Shown one piece after another: positions 29,748-39,730 of a stretch of DNA of 64,000 nt. This DNA comes from an uncultured Rubrobacteraceae bacterium (GTDB taxonomy: Bacteria > Actinomycetota > Rubrobacteria > Rubrobacterales > Rubrobacteraceae): contig CADCVE010000001.1 of NCBI GenBank assembly GCA_902806065.1, positions 248,001-312,000 on the forward strand, written 5' to 3'. The position numbers and the translations under genes were made by a program. The number at the start of each line of letters is the position of its first letter. The stretch's first letter is position 1. Under the pieces are notes generated by a model. That model was not told where the DNA came from. It saw nothing but the letters and a program-made list of their open reading frames with translations, and searched no databases.

Positions 29748-31650
29748 TACGAGGCATAACCCGAGGGGCACCTCTCGGAGTGGAAAGTCCCGCACCATAA
29801 AAGGAGCGCGAGACCAACGGCGTGAGCAGCGTAAAGCAAAGGTCGTCCCGCTCTCCCAGAGCCGGTCGGGCCGGCCACAGACGCCCAAAAAACGTACCAA
29901 CTGGACGCCGAGCCACGTCTCCAGGCGTGACTCCGGTAGTACCTCCGGGCGGACCTCCCGGGGACGGAAGACGTTTAGGGCAGTGGGACAGGGGAGGCTC
30001 CGGCTCGTGGTGGGAGCAGTGGCGCTGGTCTGCCTCTCTCTCGGGGCGCGGGCCGTACAGTTGAGCGTCGCGGACGACGCGCGCTACGGGACGTTCTCCA
30101 CCGAGGCTTTTGCTTCAGAGCGGGTAGACGCAGCGGAGAGGGTGACGGGCCGGGGCGCGATCGTCTCCGCCGACGGCCAGCGCCTGGCGGCCAGCCTCGA
30201 TGCCGGCAAGGTGGTTGCTACTCCTTACCAGATCGAAGACCCGGAGGCAGTCGCCAAGTCCCTCGCCGAAACGCTCGGTGACGAGGCCGGGAGCGCCGAC
30301 GAGATAGAGGAGAAGCTCACCGGAGCCGGTAAGGGCGCCTCCCGTGGCTACAGTGTAGTCGCTGAGGGAGTCGAACCGGAGACAGCGCGCGAGGTCACGG
30401 AACTCGGCCTGACCGGTATCTCGGTGGCGCCGGACGAGGTCCGGGCTTATCCGAACGGGCCCCTCGCCAGCCAACTCATCGGATACCTCGGCACCGACCA
30501 AGCCTACGGTGGGGTCGAGGCTCGTTACGACGAGGTTTTGAAGGGTGGCCAGGACGTGGAGTTGACCCTGGACACCGCGGTGCAGCGGGAGCTCGAAGTG
30601 GCGCTCAACGAAACCGCCGAAACGTACGAAGGCAAGAGTGCTCTTGGGCTCGTCATGCGGGTCGAGGACGGGGCGATAGTGGCGCTCGCCCATACACCCG
30701 GCTACGACAACAACCAGTTTGCGGAGGCCCCCGAGGAGGTCAAGCGCGACCGTATCCTCACAGATCCTTACGAGCCAGGGTCCACCTTTAAAGCCTTTAC
30801 CATGGCGGCGGCGCTTGAAGAAGGGGCCGTCTCCGAGCAGGACACGTTCATGGTAGCCGACTCCATGCCGGTCGCTGACGTTGTGATCAAGGACTCCGAA
30901 GTGCACGCGCCGGAGATCCTGAATCCCGCGGGCATCCTCCAACATTCGAGGAATGTCGGTACGATCCAGGTGGCCCAATCCCTCGGCGGCGAGCGTCTCG
31001 TTGAGAACATAAAGCGCTTCGGGTTCGGAGAGGAGACCGGCGTGGACCTGTGGGGCGAGAACGCGGGGATAGTGCCACCGTTCGAGGAGTGGAGCGGCTC
31101 CTCCATCGGCAATATACCCATCGGCCAGGGCCTGACCGTTACCCCGCTGCAACTCGCCTCTGGTTACGCTGCACTCGTCAATGGCGGACTGCGGGTAACG
31201 CCTCATGTAGCCAGTAACGCCGATACCGGGGAGCCCGGTCGCAGAGTGATGAGCGAGAAGACCTCGTCTATAGTGAAAGGGATGCTCCAGACCGTGGTCG
31301 ACGAAGGGACAGGACACTTTGCCCAGATCCCCGGTTACACCGTGGCCGGCAAGACCGGGACTGCGCAGAAGGTAGATCCAGAGACCGGGCGCTACGGTGA
31401 TGAGTACGTTACCTCCTTTATAGGCTTCGCCCCCGCCCAAGACCCCGAGTATCTCACCCTTATAGTGGTCGACGAGCCGCAGAAGGCGATTTGGGGCGAG
31501 GTCGTCGCCGCCCCGGCTTTCCAGAACGTCATGGGCTTCACCCTGGGCTATTACAACGTGCCCCCGGATCGCGAGAGCACAAAGAACGATGCACCAACCC
31601 CCGACCCTGTTCTCGCTCCAGACGCTAAGAAGGAGGACAGCATCCGTTGA
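29710..31650 (+). CDS. ftsI: division transpeptidase, penicillin-binding protein 2/FtsI family
   Basis: GSTFKAF (SxxK), SRN, AGKTGTAQK. Confidence 0.92.
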   Translation: MAGESRKKRRPNDTRHNPRGTSRSGKSRTIKGARDQRREQRKAKVVPLSQSRSGRPQTPKKRTNWTPSHVSRRDSGSTSGRTSRGRKTFRAVGQGRLRLVVGAVALVCLSLGARAVQLSVADDARYGTFSTEAFASERVDAAERVTGRGAIVSADGQRLAASLDAGKVVATPYQIEDPEAVAKSLAETLGDEAGSADEIEEKLTGAGKGASRGYSVVAEGVEPETAREVTELGLTGISVAPDEVRAYPNGPLASQLIGYLGTDQAYGGVEARYDEVLKGGQDVELTLDTAVQRELEVALNETAETYEGKSALGLVMRVEDGAIVALAHTPGYDNNQFAEAPEEVKRDRILTDPYEPGSTFKAFTMAAALEEGAVSEQDTFMVADSMPVADVVIKDSEVHAPEILNPAGILQHSRNVGTIQVAQSLGGERLVENIKRFGFGEETGVDLWGENAGIVPPFEEWSGSSIGNIPIGQGLTVTPLQLASGYAALVNGGLRVTPHVASNADTGEPGRRVMSEKTSSIVKGMLQTVVDEGTGHFAQIPGYTVAGKTGTAQKVDPETGRYGDEYVTSFIGFAPAQDPEYLTLIVVDEPQKAIWGEVVAAPAFQNVMGFTLGYYNVPPDRESTKNDAPTPDPVLAPDAKKEDSIR

Positions 31651-33026
31651 AGCCCATCTCCTTGAACACGGTCGCACGGGCCGTCGATGGCTCATTGACG
31701 GGCGGCGACGCAGCAGCCCTCGTCTCCGGGGTATCGGTCGACTCACGTTCCGTACGTGAAGGGGATCTTTTCTTCGCGCTCAAGGGGAGGGTGGACGGCG
31801 CGGACTTCGCGGCTGAGGCGCATCTCCGGGGGGCGGTCGCGGTAGTTGCCGACCGGCCGCTCTCCGTCCCGACGGTGGTAGTCGAGGACCCGCTTGTGGC
31901 GCTGCAAGACCTGGCGCGCTTTAGCCTCGGCGGCATGAACGCGCCGACGATCGTCGGCATAACCGGAACAGTTGGAAAGACTACCGTCAAGGACGCCATG
32001 GAGGCGATACTCAGGTCCGTCGGTCGCAGGGTCTCGGCGACAGTCGGCAACTTCAACAACGAGATAGGCCTGCCCCTCACGGTCCTCGCTGCCGACGAAA
32101 GAACGGAGGTCCTCGTCCTGGAGATGGGCGCGACCCACACGGGCGACATCGCCCACCTCTGTCGTATAGCCTTGCCCGAGGTAGGCGTCCTCACGGCCGT
32201 GTCGCCGGTACACCTGGACTCTTTTGGGGACCTCGACTCTCTGGCCGCGGCGAAGGGCGAGTTGGCCCTGGCGGTTCCTGAGACCGGGGTACTCGTCTCC
32301 CCCGTGGGTGTCCCGGAGGCCGCCACGGGACCGGGGCGGGTCTACGCCAGACGCATCACCTTTGGCCGTGGACCCGAAGCCGACCTTTACCCTGGCCGGG
32401 TCTCGGAGCTAGAAAGCGGACTCTCCTTCGAGTTGCGCGTGAGGGATGGGTCGGAGGAGCATACCGTCGAGGTAAAGACTCCGGTCTTCGGGACGCACCT
32501 CGTGGAGCCGCTGCTCGCGGCGATCGGAGGCGCTCTGGCGCTCGGGTTGACCGCGGAGGAGTGCGCACGCGGGCTAGCCAGGCTGCGGCGAACCGGACTC
32601 AGGGGTGAGTTGTACAAACTGCGGGACGACATCCTCGTCTATGACGACTCGTACAACGCCTCGCCTGCGGCGGTAGAGGCGGTCTTGCGCTATGGAGCGG
32701 AGGGGGCGAGGAACCAGAGTCGGCGGCTCGTTGCGGTGCTGGGCGGGATGTTCGAGCTTGGGGCCGAGGCCAGGGAGTATCATCGGGAGGCTGGTCGGCT
32801 CGCGGGGGAGGTTGGGGTGGATCTCCTGGTGTGCGTGGGGGACGAGGCCCGGTGGTACGCGGAGGCCTTTGCCGGCGAGGTGCTGTTCTACAAGGACGCG
32901 GTGGATGCGGCGGACGGTCTCGAAAAACAGCTTCGGGGAGGAGACTATGTAGTCGTCAAGGGGTCTAGGGGTGTAGGATTAGACCGTTTGACCCGAAGGT
33001 TAAAGGAGAGATTGGCTCTTGTTTAG
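31647..33026 (+). CDS. murF: UDP-MurNAc-tripeptide--D-Ala-D-Ala ligase
   Basis: Mur ligase motif GTVGKTTVKD; order in dcw. Confidence 0.93.
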   Translation: MKPISLNTVARAVDGSLTGGDAAALVSGVSVDSRSVREGDLFFALKGRVDGADFAAEAHLRGAVAVVADRPLSVPTVVVEDPLVALQDLARFSLGGMNAPTIVGITGTVGKTTVKDAMEAILRSVGRRVSATVGNFNNEIGLPLTVLAADERTEVLVLEMGATHTGDIAHLCRIALPEVGVLTAVSPVHLDSFGDLDSLAAAKGELALAVPETGVLVSPVGVPEAATGPGRVYARRITFGRGPEADLYPGRVSELESGLSFELRVRDGSEEHTVEVKTPVFGTHLVEPLLAAIGGALALGLTAEECARGLARLRRTGLRGELYKLRDDILVYDDSYNASPAAVEAVLRYGAEGARNQSRRLVAVLGGMFELGAEAREYHREAGRLAGEVGVDLLVCVGDEARWYAEAFAGEVLFYKDAVDAADGLEKQLRGGDYVVVKGSRGVGLDRLTRRLKERLALV

Positions 33027-34014
33027 CGTTATCCTGGCTGCGGCGATCGCGTTCGCGGTAACCGTTTCGTTGGGGTCGAAGTTCATAATCTTTCTGCAGA
33101 ACAAGAAGTTCGGGCAGTTCGTGCGGGAAGAGGGGCCGCAGACGCACCTGATCAAGCAGGGCACCCCGACGATGGGTGGGGTGGTGATGCTGGTCGGTCT
33201 CGTGGCCGCGTTGCTCGTCGTGGCCCGCCCGAATGTGGCGACGCTAACGACCCTCCTTATCGTCTCGGCGGTCGCGGGCATCGGGCTGTACGATGATTGG
33301 CAGAAGATCTCCAACAGACGCAACGAGGGCCTGAGCGTGCGCTGGAAGTTCTTGCTGCTCTCGCTCACGGTCATCATCGCGGACGTAATGGCGTTGCGTT
33401 ACGTAGGTGTGACGCAGAACGTCATCATGCCCGGCTTTGAGCGTAACCTCGTGCTCGGGCCAGGGGTGATCGGGGTCGCGCTGTTCAGCATTTTGATGTT
33501 GCTGGTCATTGTCGGGACGACCAATACCGTGAACCTCTCCGATGGCCTGGATGGGCTCGCGGCGGGAGCCGGTGGGATAGCGCTGCTTGCGTACACGGCC
33601 ATCGCGTTCCTGGAGCGCCAGTATGACGTGGCGATTATCTGCGGTGCCATGGTCGGCGCGATTATCGGTTTTCTCTGGTACAACGCCCATCCGGCGCAGG
33701 TCTTTATGGGTGATACGGGGTCTCTCGCCATAGGCGGGGTTCTCGCTGCCGCCGCGGTTATTACCAAGACGGAGATGCTCTTGCCGGTGATCGGGGGGCT
33801 CTTCGTGATCGAGGGTTTGTCGGTGATCATTCAATACAGTTTCTTCAAGCTTACCGGGCGGCGGGTCTTCAAGATGGCGCCGATCCATCATCACTTCGAG
33901 CTCTCCGGATGGGAGGAGAACAAGATAGTGGTGCGATTTTGGATCATTCAGGGAGCCTTTACCGCACTCGGTTTCGTTGTCTACTACTTCACCCTCTATC
34001 AGGACGCCGTATGA
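33019..34014 (+). CDS. mraY: phospho-MurNAc-pentapeptide transferase
   Basis: GTPTMGG, NLSDGLDGLAAG, APIHHHFEL. Confidence 0.96.
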   Translation: MFSVILAAAIAFAVTVSLGSKFIIFLQNKKFGQFVREEGPQTHLIKQGTPTMGGVVMLVGLVAALLVVARPNVATLTTLLIVSAVAGIGLYDDWQKISNRRNEGLSVRWKFLLLSLTVIIADVMALRYVGVTQNVIMPGFERNLVLGPGVIGVALFSILMLLVIVGTTNTVNLSDGLDGLAAGAGGIALLAYTAIAFLERQYDVAIICGAMVGAIIGFLWYNAHPAQVFMGDTGSLAIGGVLAAAAVITKTEMLLPVIGGLFVIEGLSVIIQYSFFKLTGRRVFKMAPIHHHFELSGWEENKIVVRFWIIQGAFTALGFVVYYFTLYQDAV

Positions 34015-35405
34015 GGACGCTCGTCTACGGTCTTGGAGAATCCGGCATCGCCGCCGTCCGAGCCCTGATCGAGCGGGGCGAAGAGGAGCAGGTCATTGTG
34101 GCCGACTCCAACGACTCACCTCGCCTACGGGAGACCGTCCGCGATCTCGGCGTTGAGGGACGGTTAGAGGCAGACTCGTTGATCCTTGAGGAGGGCTTCG
34201 ACCGCGTCGTGACCAGTCCGCTAGTCCGGCCGCAAAATCCGGTCCTCGTCGCCGCCAGAGAGCGTAATATCGAGGTTCTCTCGGAGGTCGCCCTGGGCCT
34301 CGAACTGCTCTCCGGGGAGAGGGCGGATATGAAGATCGTGGGCGTGACCGGGACGAACGGCAAGACGACCGTCGTGGATATGCTGCGCGGCATCCTCACG
34401 GCGGCGGGCGTACCTCATGTGGTGGCCGGTAACTCCTGGCGGGCTTTGACAGGTTGTCTGGACGAGGTTCGGGAGGCTGGGTTGCTCGTTTTGGAGCTCT
34501 CCTCCTTCCAGTTGCACTATCTGCCCGAGCCGGGCTTCGATGTAGCCGCTCTTCTCAACGTACGCCCGGATCACCTCAACTGGCATACCTCGTTGGAGGA
34601 ATACGCAACCGACAAGCTGCGCGTCTTCGAGGGGCAGGACCCCGAAGACCTCGCGCTGGTAAGCGCCAACGACAAGGTTGGCCGGGACGCCGTGAAAAAC
34701 CTCACTGCCGAGACGCTCGTGGTGGGGGAGGGCGAGACGCTTGTCGAGGGAGGACGGCTCCTTGTGCGAAACCGGCCTTTAGTGGGTGTTGAGGAGTTGC
34801 CTTTCGCGGGGCCGCACAACTACGAGAATGCGCTCTTTGCGGCCGCTGCCGCGGAGAGGGTTGGGGTGAAAGTCGAGGCCGTTTGGAAGGGTTTGCTGGG
34901 ATACGAGGTCAAGCCGCACAGGATGCGGGTAGTGGCGGAGCGTAGTGGCGTGAAGTACGTGGACGACTCCAAGGCGACCAACCCGGCGTCGGTCGCGGCG
35001 GCTCTGGCGAGCTTCGAGGAGCCCGTCGATCTTATCCTCGGCGGCTCTGAGAAGGGGACGGACTTCACGGAGGTTCTGCCGCTTATCGAACACTGCCGTG
35101 TGATCGTGTGCCAGGGTGAGGCTGGGCCGAGGATCTACGAGTTTCTGGAGGAGAGAGGCGTGGGGATAGACGTCTTCCTCTACCTGGAGAAAGACCTCGC
35201 CGCCGCGGTGGCCCGGGCGCGAAAGGTGGCCCATCGTGGCGACGTGGTACTCCTCTCGCCGGGATGCGCGAGCTTCGACCAATTCGCCGGGTACGCCGAG
35301 CGGGGGATGGCCTTCGCCGGACTCGTGACTGCGAAGGACGAGACTACTGAGGACCTGTCCCGCCGTAACGGAGCGCGTTCTAAATGGCGGGGTGCCGGCC
35401 GGTAA
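34011..35405 (+). CDS. murD: UDP-MurNAc-L-Ala--D-Glu ligase
   Basis: VTGTNGKTTVVDML; ATG 34011 in frame; DDSKATNP. Confidence 0.93.
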   Translation: MRTLVYGLGESGIAAVRALIERGEEEQVIVADSNDSPRLRETVRDLGVEGRLEADSLILEEGFDRVVTSPLVRPQNPVLVAARERNIEVLSEVALGLELLSGERADMKIVGVTGTNGKTTVVDMLRGILTAAGVPHVVAGNSWRALTGCLDEVREAGLLVLELSSFQLHYLPEPGFDVAALLNVRPDHLNWHTSLEEYATDKLRVFEGQDPEDLALVSANDKVGRDAVKNLTAETLVVGEGETLVEGGRLLVRNRPLVGVEELPFAGPHNYENALFAAAAAERVGVKVEAVWKGLLGYEVKPHRMRVVAERSGVKYVDDSKATNPASVAAALASFEEPVDLILGGSEKGTDFTEVLPLIEHCRVIVCQGEAGPRIYEFLEERGVGIDVFLYLEKDLAAAVARARKVAHRGDVVLLSPGCASFDQFAGYAERGMAFAGLVTAKDETTEDLSRRNGARSKWRGAGR

Positions 35406-36607
35406 TGGCGCTCCGAACGAACCTCTTTGTGGTGGCGTTGGCGCTCGCCCTGTTCGGGAACGTCATGGTGTACTCGGCGACCTCCAAGGAGTACGGGACG
35501 CACTACCTGATCGTACGCTTCGCCCACCTGGCCGTCGGGGTGTTGGCGTTCCTGGTGGCAAAGCACGTGCGTTATACCCTGTGGCGCAAGGTCACGCCCG
35601 GGTTCTACTTCATAGTGCTCGTGAGTCTTGTGCTGGTGCTCTTCCCAAGCATCGGGACGGAGGTTGGAGGATCGAGGCGCTGGTTTGATCTGGGACCTTT
35701 CAGCCTGCAGCCGGCGGAGTTCGCGAAGCTCGCGGGGATCTTGCTGCTCTCCAGCGCCGTCGCGAAGGCGCCTCCGGGCTCGGGGCTGCCCCTGTGGCCG
35801 GTCGTAGGTGTCGGGCTGCTCTTCGGGCTGGTGCTCGTCGAGCCGGACTTCGGCACCTCGGTTATCGTCGCCTCCGGCGCGGCCGGGGTATTGTGGGCCT
35901 CGGAGCTAAGGACCAGGGACCTTCTGCTCGCGGGTTCGGCGGCGTTGGTGGCGATATCGGGGTTGATGTTTCTGGAGCCCTACCGGCGCGACCGCTTCCT
36001 GACCTTCCTCGACCCGTGGAGCGTCTCCGATGGGTCCGGGTATCAGATAGTACAGTCCATGGTCGCCATCAAGGCGGGCAGTGTCTTCGGCGCCGGGACG
36101 GGAGCTGGTGGAGGAGGCGTCATCGTCCCCGAGGCGCAGACCGACATGATCTTTGCCCTGATCGGCGAAGAGCTTGGGCTACTCGGGATGGTGGCCGTGA
36201 TCGGAGCTTTCGGCTTCCTCGCGCTCGCTGGGTTCAAGATAGCCCTGGACGCGCCTTCGGTGATGGGTCGTTGCCTGGCGGCGGGGCTCTCCACGATTCT
36301 CGCCGTCCAGACGACCTTCAATATCGGGGCAACCATGGGCGCCGTTCCGCTAGCCGGCATGACGCTCCCCTTTGTAAGCTACGGAGGCACGAGTGTAATC
36401 GTCTGCTTCGTCGCTATTGGAATCCTCTACCGCATATCCGAGGACGGTGAGAGAGTACGTGAAGCCAAACCAAAAAAGGCCCGAACCAAATCGAAAAAGG
36501 CCCGGACCAGCGGAAGGGCAGGAGAGCCCCCGGAACGCCCCGCGAGTCTTGATCGCCGGCGGAGGAACGGGGGGACACGCAATCCCCGCACTCTGCGTGG
36601 CGGATAG
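35405..36607 (+). CDS. ftsW: lipid II polymerase FtsW (SEDS family); ORF may start at 35384
   Basis: SEDS multispanning protein, GTGAGGGG...FALIGEELGL, PFVSYGGTS. Confidence 0.93.
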   Translation: MALRTNLFVVALALALFGNVMVYSATSKEYGTHYLIVRFAHLAVGVLAFLVAKHVRYTLWRKVTPGFYFIVLVSLVLVLFPSIGTEVGGSRRWFDLGPFSLQPAEFAKLAGILLLSSAVAKAPPGSGLPLWPVVGVGLLFGLVLVEPDFGTSVIVASGAAGVLWASELRTRDLLLAGSAALVAISGLMFLEPYRRDRFLTFLDPWSVSDGSGYQIVQSMVAIKAGSVFGAGTGAGGGGVIVPEAQTDMIFALIGEELGLLGMVAVIGAFGFLALAGFKIALDAPSVMGRCLAAGLSTILAVQTTFNIGATMGAVPLAGMTLPFVSYGGTSVIVCFVAIGILYRISEDGERVREAKPKKARTKSKKARTSGRAGEPPERPASLDRRRRNGGTRNPRTLRGG

Positions 36608-37625
36608 CCTGGACGCCAGGGGCGCCGTTGTGCAGTTCATCGGCTCGACGGCCGGAATAGAATCCACCCTCGTCCCCAAGGCAGGCTACACTCTGCACGC
36701 ACTCCCACTCACGGGCCTCTCCGGCGGACCCGTCAACCGCGCCCGCGCCGGTCTACTCTTCCTCAAAGCCCTCAGGCGCTGCCGCACGATCCTGAAGGAG
36801 TTCCGCCCCGGCGCGGTGCTCGGCGTCGGTGGATACGCCAGCGCCCCGGCCGTCATAGCAGCAAGCGGCCTCGGGATACCAACCTTCTTGCACGAGCAAA
36901 ACTCCGTACCTGGCAGGGTCAACCGCTTCGCGAGCCGGTTCACGAAAGAGGTCTTCGTGACCTTCCCGGCGGCGGCCGGGTTTCTGCGCGAAGCCACGCC
37001 GGTGGGTATGCCGACGCGAAACGAGTTCTTCGAGGTGTCCAGAGAGGAGGCATTGGAGAGGCTTGGGCTCGAGCCCCCGGTCGTCTTGATCTTCGGTGGT
37101 AGTGGAGGCGCTTTGAAGCTGAACCTTGCCGCCGTCGAAGCCTTCAGGGGCACGACGCCGTACACGATCTTCCACATCTCCGGCAGAAGGGACTTCGCCC
37201 GCCTCTGCACCGACAACCTTCGCCACAAGATCGTCGAGTACGAGGACGAACTCTGGCATCCGCTGGCCGCCGCCGATGTAGTAGTGATGCGCGCTGGCGC
37301 TGGCTCCTTGTTCGACGTAGCTGCAACGGGCCGGGCCTCGGTCCTGATCCCCTTCCCGTACGCAACCGGAGACCACCAATTGCACAACGCCCGGTACTTC
37401 ACAGAAAAGGCCGCCGCCGAGCTCGTGCTCGACGACGAAGTCACGGCCGATACCTTGCGCGCTCGTGTTGAAGGGCTGTTAAATGACAAACAGCGCCGGA
37501 ACCACTTCGCCGCCAATATGCAAAGCCTGGCTACACCTGAGGCCGCCGGCACCGTAGCCGGGCAACTGCTCGAAGCAGCGAAGGTCACGACGGGCGCTAT
37601 CACGATAGATCAGAGAGGAAGATGA
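36459..37625 (+). CDS. murG: UDP-GlcNAc--lipid I GlcNAc transferase
   Basis: VLIAGGGTGGHAIPAL, GGSGGALKLN, HEQNSVPG; start uncertain (36417 to 36459). Confidence 0.92.
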   Translation: MKPNQKRPEPNRKRPGPAEGQESPRNAPRVLIAGGGTGGHAIPALCVADSLDARGAVVQFIGSTAGIESTLVPKAGYTLHALPLTGLSGGPVNRARAGLLFLKALRRCRTILKEFRPGAVLGVGGYASAPAVIAASGLGIPTFLHEQNSVPGRVNRFASRFTKEVFVTFPAAAGFLREATPVGMPTRNEFFEVSREEALERLGLEPPVVLIFGGSGGALKLNLAAVEAFRGTTPYTIFHISGRRDFARLCTDNLRHKIVEYEDELWHPLAAADVVVMRAGAGSLFDVAATGRASVLIPFPYATGDHQLHNARYFTEKAAAELVLDDEVTADTLRARVEGLLNDKQRRNHFAANMQSLATPEAAGTVAGQLLEAAKVTTGAITIDQRGR

Positions 37626-38995
37626 GTTTGAGGATACATATGATTGGCATCGGCGGCGCGGGGATGAGCGGTGTCGCCGAGGTATTGCATAGGAGCGGTC
37701 ACGCGGTCACGGGTTCGGACCTCAAGGAGTCGCCTTATACCAGGAGACTTGAAGAGGCAGGCGTAACCATCTATATCGGGCACGCTCCCAGCCAGATCGG
37801 AGACGCCGAGCAGATAGTGATCTCCACCGCCATCCCTTCCACGAACCCCGAGCTCCTGGAGGCCCGGCGCCGCTCTATCCCCGTCGTCCCTCGTGGCGCT
37901 GCGCTTGCCAGCATCCTCGAAGGGGGCCGGAGCGTGGCGGTCGCCGGCACCCACGGCAAGACCACGACCACGAGCATGACGGCCCACGCCCTCAGAGCCC
38001 TCGGCGAGAACCCGACCGCCATAGTAGGCGGCGAACTCAACGACATCGGAAGCAACGTCGTCGTCGGTAACTCCGACCTGTTCATCGCTGAGTCGGACGA
38101 GAGCGACCGCTCACTCCTGTACCTGAAACCCCAGGCCGCGGTCCTCACCAACGTCGAGTTCGATCACCCGGACTTTTACGCTTCATTCGACGATGTCCTC
38201 TCGACCTTTGCGGCCTTTGTCGGGGCACTGCTACCCGACGGGCACCTGGTCGCCTGCGCCGAAGATCCGAATTGCCTGGATCTCGCCGCCCATGCTCTCT
38301 GCCCGGTCACGACCTACGGCCTCTCGGCGGGGGATTTGCGCGCGAGGGTTCTCTCACCGAACTCCTACATGCTCATCGAAGATGGAGAAGAGAGAGGCAA
38401 GGTCGAGCTTGGAGTTTACGGTAAGCACAACGTCTTGAACTCTCTGGCGGCGGCCGGTGTCGCTCGTTGGCTCGGCTACGATGCTTACCAGGCCGCGGCG
38501 AGTCTCCATAGCTTCTCCGGGGTTCGGCGCCGCTTCCAACTAAAGGGGGAGCGCGGTGGGATCCGGGTGGTAGACGATTACGCTCATCATCCGACGGAGC
38601 TCTCGGCGACGCTGGAGGTTGCGCGGGCTACCCTACTCGAAGACGGCCGCGTGGTCGCGGTATTCCAGCCGCACCGCTACTCGCGCACCCGCGCCCTCTA
38701 CCGCGAGTTCGGCGAGGCTTTGACCCTTGCGGACACCGTCCTTGTTACAGACGTCTACGGAGCGGGTGAGATGCCCCAGCCCGGTGTGAGCGGCAAGCTC
38801 ATCGTGGACGCCGTCTGCGAGAGCCAGTACGGTCAGAGTGAGAGTCACGGACGCCCCGACGTCTATTACATCCCCGGCCAGCACGACGTCGCTGGCGTCC
38901 TACGTGAGGTTGTTGAGCCGAAGGACACCGTACTGACGATGGGCGCGGGAGATATCTCTCGCGTGGGCGACGAGCTACTGGCCATGCTGGGCTAG
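37622..38995 (+). CDS. murC: UDP-MurNAc--L-Ala ligase
   Basis: HMIGIGGAGMSGVAEVL, GTHGKTTTTSM, DDYAHHPTE. Confidence 0.95.
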   Translation: MSLRIHMIGIGGAGMSGVAEVLHRSGHAVTGSDLKESPYTRRLEEAGVTIYIGHAPSQIGDAEQIVISTAIPSTNPELLEARRRSIPVVPRGAALASILEGGRSVAVAGTHGKTTTTSMTAHALRALGENPTAIVGGELNDIGSNVVVGNSDLFIAESDESDRSLLYLKPQAAVLTNVEFDHPDFYASFDDVLSTFAAFVGALLPDGHLVACAEDPNCLDLAAHALCPVTTYGLSAGDLRARVLSPNSYMLIEDGEERGKVELGVYGKHNVLNSLAAAGVARWLGYDAYQAAASLHSFSGVRRRFQLKGERGGIRVVDDYAHHPTELSATLEVARATLLEDGRVVAVFQPHRYSRTRALYREFGEALTLADTVLVTDVYGAGEMPQPGVSGKLIVDAVCESQYGQSESHGRPDVYYIPGQHDVAGVLREVVEPKDTVLTMGAGDISRVGDELLAMLG

Positions 38996-39010
38996 AGTGG
39001 AAGATCAGGC

Positions 39011-39727
39011 TTGACGCGACTCCTTTCCTGGCTCTCTCCGCGAAGGCTACTACAGTCGTTGGTGATCTCGGCCGTCGCCGCAGCCGTCACCGGCCTCGCC
39101 GCTCTCGCTATCTCCTACCTCTTCTTCCCCGTAACCGGCATGGAAGTCCAGGGCGCCCGCATGTTCCCGAGATCCGAGGCCTGGAATGCCGTTCCAAGCT
39201 ACGCCAGCCTCCTCTTTCTCAACACTAATGCCCTCGAAAGAGATATAGAGACTAACCCATGGGTCAAAGGTGCCGTGGTGCTCAAAGATTGGGAGTCCGG
39301 TATAGTTACAGTTGAGGTTGAAGAACGGAGAGCAGTGCTTGACGGAGACTTGAGGGGGCGCCGGGCTGTGGTTTCGGCGGATGGTACGGAGCTACCGGGT
39401 CTTGGCGGGGCGGGACTCAACAGGGTCGAGCTCGACGAGGTGCAGTTGGAGGAGATCGTGAAGGTTGGAGAGGTGTTCGAGGAGAATGATATCGTCCTGG
39501 ACTCCGTAGACGAGGTCGACGCGAGAGGTATAGCGGTCACGGTTGAGGGTCAGCGCGTCCTCTTCGCCTCAACTGTCGGCAGCGGTCAGGCTCGGGCGCT
39601 CGAACGTCTGTTCGTCGAGAATCCCGAGGCGCCCTACTTCGACCTTCGTTCGCCAGAGAGGGTTGTGGTTGGCGCGAAGCCCGGAGGAGACTCCGAAGCC
39701 TCCTCCGGTGCGGGGCTGGGAGGGTAG
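39011..39727 (+). CDS. ftsQ: cell division protein FtsQ
   Basis: Single N-terminal TM plus POTRA-like region between murC and ftsA. Confidence 0.8.
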   Translation: MTRLLSWLSPRRLLQSLVISAVAAAVTGLAALAISYLFFPVTGMEVQGARMFPRSEAWNAVPSYASLLFLNTNALERDIETNPWVKGAVVLKDWESGIVTVEVEERRAVLDGDLRGRRAVVSADGTELPGLGGAGLNRVELDEVQLEEIVKVGEVFEENDIVLDSVDEVDARGIAVTVEGQRVLFASTVGSGQARALERLFVENPEAPYFDLRSPERVVVGAKPGGDSEASSGAGLGG

Positions 39728-39730
39728 CTT

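Noticed and set aside
29204-29800. 198-aa ORF overlapping rsmH, ftsL and ftsI
   Set aside because: Low-complexity frame shadow; the three real genes account for the segment.
30115-31746. 543-aa minus-strand ORF opposite ftsI
   Set aside because: Antisense shadow ORF; ftsI motifs are unambiguous on the plus strand.
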